Source: Pseudomonadota bacterium
Lineage (GTDB): Bacteria > Pseudomonadota > Gammaproteobacteria > Steroidobacterales > Steroidobacteraceae
Length of the DNA stretch: 18,991 nt
Reading direction: 5' to 3'
Assembly: GCA_023457495.1 (NCBI GenBank)
Contig: JAEWLQ010000026.1
Span: 1 to 18,991 of the forward strand
Numbering within the stretch: the stretch's first letter is position 1; every line of letters begins with the position of its first letter. Shown piece after piece: positions 1 through 7,677 of this stretch. A model generated the notes under the pieces. The model made no database searches, was not told the origin of the DNA, and saw only the letters and a program-made list of their open reading frames with translations. A program made the position numbers and the translations under genes.

Positions 1-633
1 AGCCAGGCCGCGCAGGCGCCGGCTGCGGCGGCGCCCGGCGCACAGCAACCCGCGCCACCCGAGCTCACCGCGGAGCAGGCGGCGCGGCTCGTGCGTCCGC
101 ATTCGCCGGTCGTGGGCCCGCCCAACGCCCCGGTGACGCTGGTGGAGTTCCTCGACCCGGCGTGTGAGGGCTGCCGCGCGTTCGCGCCGGTGGTGAAGCA
201 GATCCTGTTCCTGCACCCCGAGGACGTGCGCCTCGTGGTGCGCTTCGCGGCGTTTCACCCGGGCTCAGACGAGGCGATCCGGCTGATCGAGGCGGCCCGG
301 CAGCAGGGCAAGTTCGACGAAGTGCTGTCGGCGCTGTTCGACCGCCAGGAAGAATGGGCCTCTCATCACGCGCCCGATATCGACGCCGCCTGGAAGATCG
401 CGGCCGATGCCGGCATCGACGTCGCCAGGGCGCGCCGCGATGCGCGCGGCGCGGCGGCGGACGAACTGCTGCGCATCGACGAGGAAGACATCAATGCGCT
501 GCAGGTGGCGCGCACGCCGACGTTTTACGTGAACGGCCGGCAGCCGGCGACCTTCGGCCCGCGGCAGGTCATGGAGCTGGTGGCGGACGAGGTCGCGAAA
601 GCCCGGGTCGCGGCGGCGGCGGCGACTAACTAG
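1..633 (+). CDS. Exported DsbA-like thioredoxin-fold protein (5' end cut off by window)
   Basis: The reading frame is open from base 1, so the true start lies upstream and only the last 210 residues are visible. The first 30 visible residues are rich in Ala, Pro and Gln, as in a linker after a signal peptide; the thioredoxin fold follows. The active-site motif is CEGC in the phrase FLDPACEGCRAF, and TPTFYVNG near the end supplies the cis-proline loop typical of the fold. The spacing between these motifs, with a helical insert, fits the DsbA-like thioredoxin_4 group, whose members catalyse thiol-disulfide exchange in the periplasm. Whether this one oxidises, reduces or isomerises cannot be told. 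A GTG at 91 could be taken as a start, but it would remove the linker and any export signal. The stop TAG overlaps the stop of the convergent LOG gene within one CTAG. Confidence 0.85.
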   Translation, partial: SQAAQAPAAAAPGAQQPAPPELTAEQAARLVRPHSPVVGPPNAPVTLVEFLDPACEGCRAFAPVVKQILFLHPEDVRLVVRFAAFHPGSDEAIRLIEAARQQGKFDEVLSALFDRQEEWASHHAPDIDAAWKIAADAGIDVARARRDARGAAADELLRIDEEDINALQVARTPTFYVNGRQPATFGPRQVMELVADEVAKARVAAAAATN

Positions 634-1418
634 TCTGTCTGCTGCTCCGACGCGAGCTCGATGCTTTCGTGGGGCTTGAGGCCGCGCGCGAGCAGCTCGC
701 TCCAGATCTGCTCGGCGTCTTCGGCGTAGCCGAACAGCTCGAGATCGGCGCGGTCGATCATGCCGTGCTCCACCAGGCTGTCGAAGTTCACGACCGAGTT
801 CCAGTACGCGCGGTCGAACAACACGATGGGGATGCGCGGCGCCTTGTCAGTCTGGCGCAGTGTGAGCAGTTCGAACAATTCGTCGAAAGTGCCGAAGCCG
901 CCGGGGAACACCACCAGCGCGTTCGCGCGCATCGCCAGGTGCATCTTGCGCATCGCGAAGTAGTGGAAGCGGAAGGTCAGCGCCGGCGTCGAGTAGCGGT
1001 TCGGCAATTGTTCGTGGGGCAGGGTGATGTTGAACCCCACCGTGGGCGCGCCGGCTTCGGCGGCGCCGCGATTCGCCGCTTCCATGATGCCCGGTCCGCC
1101 GCCGGTCGCGATGACGTTGTCGAGCGCCGCGCCGAGATTCTTCAAGGCGCCGCCGCGCTCGGAGGCGATGCGGCCGAAACGCCGCGCCTCCCCGTACCAG
1201 AACGATTGCCGTCCCGGGCCATTCTCGCGGATGCGCGCGCCGCCGAACACGACGATGGTGGAGCGGATCCCGGCGGCCTTGAGGACTTCGTCGGACTTCG
1301 CGAACTCGAGCAGGAAGCGCACGCCGCGCATCGAATCCCCGAGCAGGAAATCCTGGTCGAGCGCGGCGAGACGATAGGAAGGCGACTGGACTTGGGCCGG
1401 AGGAACGTCGTTGTTCAA
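630..1418 (-). CDS. LOG-family (TIGR00730) Rossmann-fold nucleotide-binding protein
   Basis: The 262-residue product carries both signatures of the LOG / lysine-decarboxylase-like family: GGGPGIMEAANRGA near residue 105 and PGGFGTFDELFELL near residue 172. Characterised family members hydrolyse nucleoside 5'-monophosphates to a base and ribose 5-phosphate (cytokinin riboside phosphoribohydrolases), probably in the cytoplasm. Bacterial members of this longer type are often of unknown physiological substrate. The protein is longer than classical LOG (about 190 residues) because of an N-terminal extension of roughly 50 residues. The start is a TTG at 1416-1418, preceded at 6 nt by a clear Shine-Dalgarno GAGG. 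That site overlaps the stop of the upstream oxygenase gene, so the two genes form an operon with likely translational coupling. Family assignment is secure; substrate is not. Confidence 0.9.
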   Translation of the reverse strand: MNNDVPPAQVQSPSYRLAALDQDFLLGDSMRGVRFLLEFAKSDEVLKAAGIRSTIVVFGGARIRENGPGRQSFWYGEARRFGRIASERGGALKNLGAALDNVIATGGGPGIMEAANRGAAEAGAPTVGFNITLPHEQLPNRYSTPALTFRFHYFAMRKMHLAMRANALVVFPGGFGTFDELFELLTLRQTDKAPRIPIVLFDRAYWNSVVNFDSLVEHGMIDRADLELFGYAEDAEQIWSELLARGLKPHESIELASEQQTD

Positions 1419-1424
1419 GGATTA

Positions 1425-1429
1425 CCTCT
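1425..1429 (-). promoter_or_regulatory. Ribosome binding site deciding the TTG start of the LOG gene
   Basis: Read on the minus strand the junction is TAGAGGTAATCCTTG. The oxygenase stop TAG runs into the AGAGG Shine-Dalgarno, followed by a 6-nt spacer and the TTG start. Ribosomes terminating on the first gene would sit on the ribosome binding site of the second. Confidence 0.6.
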
Positions 1430-2246
1430 ACGTGTAAGCGGGACCGTCACCGTGAATGCGGAACCACTTGGTGATGATGCACTTGTGGCCGCGGGTCACG
1501 GGTTCGCCGCAGTGTCGGGTGGCGATGTTAGGCGATCCGTCCGGCAGCAGGTTGTTCCATAGCAGGGCCATGCCGAGCTTCGGCGCCACGGCGAGATCGA
1601 GATCGGTGAAACGCGTCGCGCCGCCTTCCATGCCGTCGTTCAGGTACACCATGAACGTCCAGGTGCGATTGCCGCGGATTCCCGCGAAACGCAGGTACTC
1701 GCGGCTGCCGGGCTCGAAGCAATCCCAGTGCGCCTTGAATTGCTGGCCGACGTCGTAGCGCTGCGCCTGGATGCCTTCGCCGTACGAGACGTTGATGCCC
1801 AGCGTGTTCGAGATCTTCTCGTCGAGCCGCGCGACCAGCGGGTCGACGAGATGCGAGAGCGAACACGTGCGGCTGGTGCGGAAGTCCTTCTCGACGTTGT
1901 AGTGCGCGAGGGGTGAGGGGCCGAGGTGCCGGTCGGAAAGCTCGATCACCTGCGCGCATTCTTCGGCGGACATGAAATCGTCGAGTGTGTAGATCTCGAC
2001 CTTCGCGCTCTCGAGTCGCCGCAGCTTGGATGGATGGCGCCGGATAAGCGGCGGCGGCCCGAGGACACCGTCTGCGAACGCGTTGTCGCGCGGCCGGATG
2101 ACCTCGAGTGAATGGGCGATCGCCTCGTCGGAGTAACCCGCCTCGCGCAGCGTGCGATGCAGCGCCGCGAAGTCCGCGCTGATCTGGACATTCGTGCGCA
2201 GCCATTGCGTCCAGCGCTCGTCGAGCTGTTCGGCGGGGGCATTCAT
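1428..2246 (-). CDS. 2-oxoglutarate/Fe(II)-dependent oxygenase, prolyl 4-hydroxylase alpha-subunit type
   Basis: The 272-residue protein has the double-stranded beta-helix core of P4Hc-type oxygenases in its C-terminal two thirds. The iron ligands are visible as H173 and D175 in AHWDCFEPG and H245 in TRHCGEPV. The 2-oxoglutarate-binding lysine is likely K255 in RGHK, ahead of the conserved W261. TWTFMVYLNDGMEGGATRF matches the strand that in this family reads YLN...GGET(R)F. These enzymes couple 2-oxoglutarate decarboxylation to hydroxylation, often of proline in a peptide; the target here is unknown. Residues 1-50 form a separate helical segment. No signal peptide is seen, so a cytoplasmic location is likely. 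It is the first gene of a two-gene unit with the LOG protein 9 bases downstream. ATG start; the upstream Shine-Dalgarno is weak. Confidence 0.88.
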   Translation of the reverse strand: MNAPAEQLDERWTQWLRTNVQISADFAALHRTLREAGYSDEAIAHSLEVIRPRDNAFADGVLGPPPLIRRHPSKLRRLESAKVEIYTLDDFMSAEECAQVIELSDRHLGPSPLAHYNVEKDFRTSRTCSLSHLVDPLVARLDEKISNTLGINVSYGEGIQAQRYDVGQQFKAHWDCFEPGSREYLRFAGIRGNRTWTFMVYLNDGMEGGATRFTDLDLAVAPKLGMALLWNNLLPDGSPNIATRHCGEPVTRGHKCIITKWFRIHGDGPAYT

Positions 2247-2280
2247 CGATGCCCGTGTATCACGGAGGCGGGCGGCGGCG

Positions 2281-2317
2281 AAAGAAAAAAAACGCGCGCC
2301 GGTCGCCCGGCGCGCGT
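2281..2317 (-). terminator. Rho-independent terminator of the TonB-dependent receptor gene
   Basis: On the minus strand there is a perfect 11-bp GC-rich stem (arms 2307-2317 and 2292-2302, loop 2303-2306). The transcript then has a U-rich run from 2291 down to 2281. It lies 27 bases past the receptor stop codon and upstream of the oxygenase gene, so it separates the two transcription units. Confidence 0.88.
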
Positions 2318-2343
2318 GTTCGAGGCAACCCGTGTGTGTGCGC

Positions 2344-5300
2344 TCAGTTCTTGTAGGTCAGTCCGATGAAATACCGACGTCCCGGCCAGCCGAGCTCCGA
2401 CAGGCGGATGTCGGCACCCGCAGTCGAAATCATCGCCTGGTCGGTCAGGTTCTTGCCTTCGACGAACACGGACATGCGGTCGTCGAGGAAGCGGTACTGG
2501 AAGCGAGCATCGAGGTAATCCTCGCCCTTGCGGAACACCGGGTTGCCGCTGCGATCCGCCGCCGAGGCGAGCCAGTCCGTGCGCGAGTTCCAGGCCACGC
2601 GCGCGTTGATCGGCCCGCGGTCGTAGTACAGCTCCAGGTTGTACGTGTGCTCGGAGAGGCCGGGGAAGGGCAGCTGCGATCCATCGAGCTGGCTGAACAG
2701 GCCCACGTCCTTCGCCTCGCTGTAGGTGTAGTTGACCACGCCGCCGAAGCCCGCGGCCCAGCCCGGCAGGAAGGTGAAGGGCGCCTGCATCGAGGTCTCG
2801 ATGCCCTGCGTCTTCGCGCCTTCGCCGTTGATCGGCTGCGTCACGTCGAACAACACGCCGTCGCCGAACAGGTCCACGTTGCGCACCAGCGTCCGCGCGA
2901 GCACGAAGGTTTCCACGTCCTTGTAGAAGCCGCCGACGCGCACTTCGATCTCATCCGTCGGGTACCACGCGAACTCGAGGTCGTACGACTTGGCGCGATA
3001 CGGCTTGAGGGCGGGGTTGCCGGCGGTGCAGTCGTCCGCGTCGGTGTCGCCATCGAAGCCGGGCCGCAGGTCATACAGACAGTTCGCGGCGGGCGCGAGG
3101 TCCGTGATGGGCGGGCGCGCCATGAGCTCCGCGAATCCCAAGCGCACGTTGTAAGGCTGGTTGTCGCCACCGAAGCTAAGCTGCAGGTTCGCGCTCGGCA
3201 GTGTGTCCGTGTAGTCGCGGTCGATGGCGACGTACAGGTTGCCGACGGTCACGTCCGTGAACGTGGTGGCGCCGGTCGGACGGCGCTCGCGGCGCGTCAG
3301 CACGCCGGCGGCGCTGAGATCCGTCTTCACGTAACGCACGCCGACGTTGCCGCGCAGGCTGGCGCCGCCGAACTCGTGCTCGAAGTTCATCTTGAAGTAC
3401 TGGGCCAGGCTTTCTTCCGTGATCTCGTGCGCCGGGATCTGCTCATACAGCACGCCGTTGACCATGATTTCGCGCAGGCCTTCGTGCGAGAAGTTCGAGG
3501 TATCCATCATGGTCGCGAGATCCGCGAACACCGGCACACGCCAGGCGCTGGGCAGGTTGGAGACGCCGCCGTAGCCGTCATAGAACGTGCCCGGGCTGCG
3601 CGACGAATGACCCAGCGCCTCGCGGAACGTCGCGGTGTTCCACGTGTAGGTGATGTGCTGGGCGTTGATGCCCGTACCGGGCGTCATGACGTTGGCCTGC
3701 GTGCCGTTCACGAGGTTCGCGGTCAGGTTGATGTTCTTGGACGGAACGTTGACACCCGTCGCGGCGTCGAGGAATCCGCCGCCCGCGTATTGCAGCGACT
3801 TCGTGTCGCGCATCTGGATGCCCGCTTCGAACTTCGTGAGCACGGGCCACTCGGTCTTGAAGTCGAAGTCCGCCTGCGCGAGATCCTCGGTCAGGTCGTT
3901 TTCGGCCGGGCGATACTGCAGCTGCATCGTCGAGTAGACGTTGTCGTCTTCCATCGAGAAGCCGCTCGGGAAGATGAAACGTGGCACGCCGCTGCCATCG
4001 AGCTCGACGCGCAGCCCCGGCACGTTGGCCGTGAAGTTCGCCGAGTTGGTCTCGTCGTAACGCTCGCTCCTCGTGCTGCCCCAGCGCACGCGCGCTTCGA
4101 GCTGCTCGCCGATGTAGTTGTAGCCGGCGCTCAGTGTGTCCGTGGTGTTGCGCAGGTCGAAACCGCGCGAGCTCGTGCCGAACGCGAGCGCGGCGCCCGC
4201 GGCATTGTTCGCGACGGTGTAGGCGGTGACGTTGTGACCCGCATCGACGGTCACGACCGAATTCGCGGCCAGCGAGTCATATACGTTGTTGGTCACGGTC
4301 GACACGCGGTTCACCGCGGTGAAATCCGTGCCGTAGTTGTGGTCGTTGAGGAACTGCTTGCGCTCCGTGCGCATCGCTTCGACGTACAGATCGTTCTGCT
4401 CGTTGAAGCGCACCTGGCCGGTGAGCTGCGCGGAGAGGCGCTTGTCCTCGCGATACCAGATGCCGTAGCGCGCGATGCGCGGGCTGTAGTCCCACCACTG
4501 CTGGCGGCACAGGTCGCGGTCGGCCTGCACGGTGAACGCGCTGTTGCAGCCCGCCTCGGTGGTTTGCGCGGCGAAACGCTCGTCGAGACTCTCGATGGTC
4601 TTGTCGGGCGATTCGTCCCAGTCGCCGAGCCGCACCCACTCGGTGTTGCGCAGGTAGTCCTGGCGCGTGACGACTTCGTCGTAGGTGACGTTCGCGAGGA
4701 TGCCGAACCGGTCATCGAAGAACTTGGTGCCGGTAGTGATGTTCGCGCGCGGTGTCCAGCCGCCCATCGTGGTGAGCTGCTGCTGGGAGTACGCGGCGGA
4801 GAAGAGGGGGCGATCGAGCTCGAGCGGCTTGCGCAGCTCGACCATCACGGTGCCGCCGATGCCGCCTTCGGTCATGTCGGCGGTGGAGCCCTTGACCACG
4901 TCGATCGATTTCACGAGCTCGGAGGCGAGCTCGCGCAGGTCCGCGCCGCGCTGGCTGGCGCCGTTCGCGGTGAGCACGCTCATGCCGTTGATCTCGACGC
5001 GGTTGAGATCCGGCGCCACGCCGCGGATCGACACCTGCACGCCCTCGCCGAAATCGCGCGAGAGCTGCACGCCGGTGACGCGCGACAGCGCCTCGGCGAC
5101 GTTCTTGTCGGGGAACTGGGCGATGTCCTCGGCAACGATGGAATCGGACACCGTGTCGGCCCCGCGCTTGCGCTCGAGGGCGGACTTGAGACTCGCGCGA
5201 GTGCCGCGAACGGTGACCGTCTCCAGCTCACCCGCCGAGCTGGCGGAGGCGGCGACGGGCTGGGCTTCCTGGGCCAATGCGCCCGTTGCGACCAGGGCGG

Positions 5301-5364
5301 CCGTCAGGCCGGTGGAAATACCAATGAGCTGACCTTGCTGGCGCTTACGCGATTCTTGCGGCAT
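2344..5364 (-). CDS. TonB-dependent outer-membrane receptor, Xanthomonas/Caulobacter type
   Basis: The 1006-residue protein begins with a basic stretch and hydrophobic signal peptide (about residues 1-31, cleavage near ALAQ-E). A TonB-box-like LETVTVRG at 47-54 follows. The plug domain contains DTVSDSIVAEDIAQFPDKNVAEAL-like sequence, VSIRGVAPDLNRVEINGM and the IGGTVMVELRKPL segment. The remaining 800 or so residues have the alternating aromatic/polar pattern of a 22-strand beta-barrel and end in RRYFIGLTYKN. This is the pattern of the TIGR01782 clade, whose members use TonB/ExbB/ExbD energy to import substrates, in many cases oligosaccharides, across the outer membrane. The substrate here cannot be named because no transport or degradation genes adjoin. 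The start is supported by a strong Shine-Dalgarno (GGGAGG, 7 nt away). It is monocistronic: its own promoter candidate lies upstream and a strong terminator downstream. Confidence 0.95.
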   Translation of the reverse strand: MPQESRKRQQGQLIGISTGLTAALVATGALAQEAQPVAASASSAGELETVTVRGTRASLKSALERKRGADTVSDSIVAEDIAQFPDKNVAEALSRVTGVQLSRDFGEGVQVSIRGVAPDLNRVEINGMSVLTANGASQRGADLRELASELVKSIDVVKGSTADMTEGGIGGTVMVELRKPLELDRPLFSAAYSQQQLTTMGGWTPRANITTGTKFFDDRFGILANVTYDEVVTRQDYLRNTEWVRLGDWDESPDKTIESLDERFAAQTTEAGCNSAFTVQADRDLCRQQWWDYSPRIARYGIWYREDKRLSAQLTGQVRFNEQNDLYVEAMRTERKQFLNDHNYGTDFTAVNRVSTVTNNVYDSLAANSVVTVDAGHNVTAYTVANNAAGAALAFGTSSRGFDLRNTTDTLSAGYNYIGEQLEARVRWGSTRSERYDETNSANFTANVPGLRVELDGSGVPRFIFPSGFSMEDDNVYSTMQLQYRPAENDLTEDLAQADFDFKTEWPVLTKFEAGIQMRDTKSLQYAGGGFLDAATGVNVPSKNINLTANLVNGTQANVMTPGTGINAQHITYTWNTATFREALGHSSRSPGTFYDGYGGVSNLPSAWRVPVFADLATMMDTSNFSHEGLREIMVNGVLYEQIPAHEITEESLAQYFKMNFEHEFGGASLRGNVGVRYVKTDLSAAGVLTRRERRPTGATTFTDVTVGNLYVAIDRDYTDTLPSANLQLSFGGDNQPYNVRLGFAELMARPPITDLAPAANCLYDLRPGFDGDTDADDCTAGNPALKPYRAKSYDLEFAWYPTDEIEVRVGGFYKDVETFVLARTLVRNVDLFGDGVLFDVTQPINGEGAKTQGIETSMQAPFTFLPGWAAGFGGVVNYTYSEAKDVGLFSQLDGSQLPFPGLSEHTYNLELYYDRGPINARVAWNSRTDWLASAADRSGNPVFRKGEDYLDARFQYRFLDDRMSVFVEGKNLTDQAMISTAGADIRLSELGWPGRRYFIGLTYKN

Positions 5365-5424
5365 CTGCTGCCCTCCCCCGAGTGCATATGTGCGTTCCTG
5401 ATGTGAGGAGCCGGCGCCGCTGAA

Positions 5425-5438
5425 CGCGTCACGACGCG
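5425..5438. promoter_or_regulatory. Operator-like palindrome in the receptor 5' leader
   Basis: A 14-base inverted repeat, CGCGTC-AC-GACGCG, lies about 60 bases upstream of the receptor start and inside its predicted 5' leader. It could bind a dimeric regulator or fold in the mRNA. No regulator gene is adjacent, so the role is inferred only. Confidence 0.3.
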
Positions 5439-5440
5439 AC

Positions 5441-5470
5441 TACGATTGATTGTTTTTGATTGCTTTTGAT
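5441..5470. repeat. Three 10-bp T-rich direct repeats upstream of the receptor
   Basis: Three consecutive decamers, TACGATTGAT, TGTTTTTGAT and TGCTTTTGAT, all end in TTGAT or TGAT at an exact 10-base period. They stand out as an AT-rich island in GC-rich DNA, just downstream of the predicted receptor promoter. The helical phasing suggests DNA bending or a repeated protein-binding site. Confidence 0.45.
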
Positions 5471-5498
5471 ACTCACGCGGGCAGATGCTCGGTGTCAA
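5469..5498 (-). promoter_or_regulatory. Candidate sigma-70 promoter of the TonB-dependent receptor
   Basis: On the minus strand a perfect -35 hexamer TTGACA lies at 5498-5493. A weaker -10, GAGTAT, is at 5474-5469 after an 18-bp spacer. This would give a leader of about 95 bases before the receptor ATG. Confidence 0.4.
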
Positions 5499-5514
5499 CT
5501 GGTGATTTCTGCCC
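5479..5514. promoter_or_regulatory. Inverted repeat straddling the receptor -35 element
   Basis: GGGCAGA at 5479-5485 and TCTGCCC at 5508-5514 form 7-bp arms separated by 22 bases, with the TTGACA hexamer between them. This is a plausible operator for a regulator that controls the receptor, the divergent transporter, or both. No factor is identified. Confidence 0.3.
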
Positions 5515-5628
5515 ATTCCAATGCTCGCCCGTGCATTTTCGATCGCAGGCGAGCGATTTCACTGGGAAATCCGCCGCTGTGCAATTTTCCGGAGCCGGTG
5601 CTGGCGGCTCTCGCGGGCGGAATTCAAG

Positions 5629-6501
5629 ATGCGCCCCCCGATGACCATCCTCGCCCTTGCCCTGGTGCTGCTTGCCGCGCTCACGCACGCGAGCTGGAAC
5701 ATTTCCGCCAAGTTCGCCGCCCAATCGCGCCATTTCGTGTGGCTGTTCTCGGCTGGCTCGGTGCTCATCTATGGACCGGTGGTCGCGGCGGTGCTGTACG
5801 TCGAACGCCCGGTCTTCGAGCTGCGGCATTGGCTGGCGCTCGCGGCGACCTCGGTGCTGCACCTGGCGTACTCGGTCACGCTGCAGGCGGGTTATCGGCA
5901 ATCGGACCTGTCGGTGGTCTACCCGATCGCCCGGGGTACGGGCCCGCTGCTGTCCTTCGTCGGCGCGGTGTTGTTGTTAGGCGAGGCGCCGACCCTCCAG
6001 TCGGTGATCGGACTGGTGCTGATCGTCGGCGGCATCCTGCTGGTCGCGGGTCTCGTCGGCCATCACGAGCGCAAGCCGCTGGCCGGCGTCTTCTATGGTC
6101 TCGGCACCGGTGTGTTCATCGCGGCGTACACGCTCAACGACGGCTACGCGGTCAAGGTGCTGCTGATCTCGCCGTTCGTCATCGACTTCACCGGCAATCT
6201 CTTTCGCATGCTGGTGCTCGCGCCGCGCGCCTGGCACGACCGGGACCGCGTCGCGCTCGAGGCGCGCGTGTTCCGCAAACCCGTGATCATCGTGAGCGTG
6301 CTGGGGCCGCTCGGTTACATCCTGGTGTTGTACGCGATGCGGCTCGCGCCCATCAGCCACGTGGCCCCGGCCCGCGAACTATCTACCCTGGTCGGCGCCT
6401 GGGTCGGGTCGCGGATGCTGCGCGAGAGCTCCGGGCCGTGGCGCATCGTCGGCGCGGGGCTCATCGTCGGCGGAGTCGTCAGCCTGGCGCTGCCTTCCTG
6501 A
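5629..6501 (+). CDS. EamA/DMT-family inner-membrane transporter
   Basis: The 290-residue product is very hydrophobic, with about ten membrane-spanning segments in two five-helix halves. The first half starts at LALALVLLAALTHASWN, the second around residues 145-290. This is the double-EamA layout of the drug/metabolite transporter superfamily, which moves amino acids, purines, sugars or other metabolites across the inner membrane. HASWN in helix 1 and YPIARGTGPLLS in the middle are family-typical phrases. The substrate cannot be told from sequence. The frame is open back to an ATG at 5521, but residues added by that start are arginine-rich and unlike a transporter N-terminus. The ATG at 5629, or the one four codons later at 5641, is therefore preferred. 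The gene is divergent from the receptor, and its last 23 bases overlap the convergent DUF72 gene. Confidence 0.88.
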   Translation: MRPPMTILALALVLLAALTHASWNISAKFAAQSRHFVWLFSAGSVLIYGPVVAAVLYVERPVFELRHWLALAATSVLHLAYSVTLQAGYRQSDLSVVYPIARGTGPLLSFVGAVLLLGEAPTLQSVIGLVLIVGGILLVAGLVGHHERKPLAGVFYGLGTGVFIAAYTLNDGYAVKVLLISPFVIDFTGNLFRMLVLAPRAWHDRDRVALEARVFRKPVIIVSVLGPLGYILVLYAMRLAPISHVAPARELSTLVGAWVGSRMLRESSGPWRIVGAGLIVGGVVSLALPS

Positions 6502-7471
6502 GCGTCCGCCGCGCACGCCAGCGCAACGGCGGCAGTGGCGCGACGGGTCGGGCGAGTTTGAGCCGCGAACGCGCGGGAAACCGGAACGCGGCGTCCGTGC
6601 GCACGATTCCGAGCTTGTGCATCAGCCGGTCGGCATCGAATGGCGCGCGGACCTTCACGTCGTTGTCGAAATAACAATAGACGTCTCGCGGGCGTGCCTT
6701 ACGCGACTGCGCCTTGTCCGCGCGCCGCGCATCCCGGGGCTCGCGACCGCGTGACCAGGCGCGGATCCGCTCCGCCCAGCGGTCGAGCGCCGCCTCCGTG
6801 TACCCGCTCGCATACAACTGTTTGTCGCCGTGCAGCCGCAGGTACATGAAGTCCGTGGTCACGTCCTCGAGGTAAGGCCACTTGCCGGCGGTATCCGCGA
6901 CGACCAGCGCCACGCGCGCCTTGCGCAATTGCGCGGCGAATTCAGGTGTCGCGAAACTCTCGTGACGGATCTCGATGGCGTGGCGCAATGGCCGGTTCGC
7001 GTCGATGCGCAGGCTCGAGCGTCCGTGCAGGCGGCGGTCGCGCCGCCGCGCCAGCGAGAGCGCGTCAAGTGTACAGCGCGGCAACAGTGCGAAGAATTCC
7101 GCGAACCGTTGCGCGTCGTAGTGCACCGATTGCGGGAACTGCCACAGGACGGGTCCGAGTTTTTCGCGCAATTCGAACACGCCGGACGCGAAGAAATTCG
7201 CGAGCGGCCGCTCGACGTTCTTGAGCCTGAGGATGTGGGTGATGTAACGCGGCCCTTTCACGCTGAACACGAAATCATCAGGTGTTGCTTCGCGCCACGC
7301 GACGTAGCTCGACGGCAACTGCAGCGAATAGAACGAGCCGTTGATCTCGATGCTCGAGAACGCGCGCGACGCGAACTCGAGCTCGCGGTTCTGCGCGAGA
7401 TCGTCGGGATAGAAAACTTTTCGCCACGGCTCGTATCGCCAGCCGGAGATTCCTACGCGAAGGCGGCTCAT
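6479..7471 (-). CDS. DUF72 family protein (YecE-like TIM barrel)
   Basis: The 330-residue product starts with SRLRVGISGWRYEPWRKVFYP and continues with FSSIEINGSFYSL, FVFSVKGPRYITHI, LGPVLWQFP, AIEIRHESF, TDFMYLRLHGDKQLYASGYTE and YCYFDNDV. All are landmarks of the DUF72/YecE family in the expected order. The fold is a TIM barrel with a conserved acidic pocket, but the biochemical function is not established. A basic insert of about 25 residues precedes the final YCYFDND strand. The frame is open 29 codons further upstream, to 7558, but that extension is arginine/proline-rich and not family-like, so the ATG at 7469-7471 is chosen. Its 3' end overlaps that of the EamA gene by 23 bases on the opposite strand. 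Confidence 0.9.
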   Translation of the reverse strand: MSRLRVGISGWRYEPWRKVFYPDDLAQNRELEFASRAFSSIEINGSFYSLQLPSSYVAWREATPDDFVFSVKGPRYITHILRLKNVERPLANFFASGVFELREKLGPVLWQFPQSVHYDAQRFAEFFALLPRCTLDALSLARRRDRRLHGRSSLRIDANRPLRHAIEIRHESFATPEFAAQLRKARVALVVADTAGKWPYLEDVTTDFMYLRLHGDKQLYASGYTEAALDRWAERIRAWSRGREPRDARRADKAQSRKARPRDVYCYFDNDVKVRAPFDADRLMHKLGIVRTDAAFRFPARSRLKLARPVAPLPPLRWRARRTLRKAAPG

Positions 7472-7623
7472 GCCCGCACTGTCACGCCGTCGCGCATCGC
7501 GAACTGTCGGAAGAGGGCGCGGATAAAGCGAGCGCATTCCCGCAGGGGCTGGCAGCATCGCCGCTGAGTGGCCGCCAGGTGGCTCCGGGGTGGAAAAGCC
7601 CCGGGCACGCCGCGTTTGTTAGC

Positions 7624-7654
7624 CGCGGTCACCTGGACTGGGCATGTGACCGCG
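7624..7654. repeat. 9-bp inverted repeat upstream of tadA
   Basis: CGCGGTCAC at 7624-7632 and GTGACCGCG at 7646-7654 are perfect inverted arms around a 13-base centre. They lie 23 bases before the tadA start, in the gap between the divergent DUF72 and tadA genes. They could be an operator or a leader hairpin; no T-run is present, so it is not an obvious terminator. Confidence 0.5.
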
Positions 7655-7677
7655 AATCGGTGTAGCGTGCCCGCCGA

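Noticed and set aside
2333..2341. Short GT dinucleotide run near the receptor stop
   Set aside because: About four repeats only, within what chance gives in this base composition.
2152..5406. A very long open frame (1084 codons) on the plus strand opposite the TonB-dependent receptor
   Set aside because: It mirrors the receptor gene, is rich in Arg, Val, His and Ala, has no recognisable domain, and crosses the terminator and the oxygenase gene. It is a by-product of GC-rich codon use on the other strand.
5441..5470. Phased repeats considered as a CRISPR remnant
   Set aside because: Units are only 10 bases, directly adjacent, without spacers or cas genes.
5521..5628. N-terminal extension of the EamA transporter from an ATG at 5521
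   Set aside because: The extra 36 residues are arginine-rich and polar, unlike the family N-terminus, and include part of the upstream regulatory region.
7472..7558. N-terminal extension of the DUF72 protein
   Set aside because: The 29 added residues are Pro/Arg-rich and precede the conserved RVGISGW start of the family.
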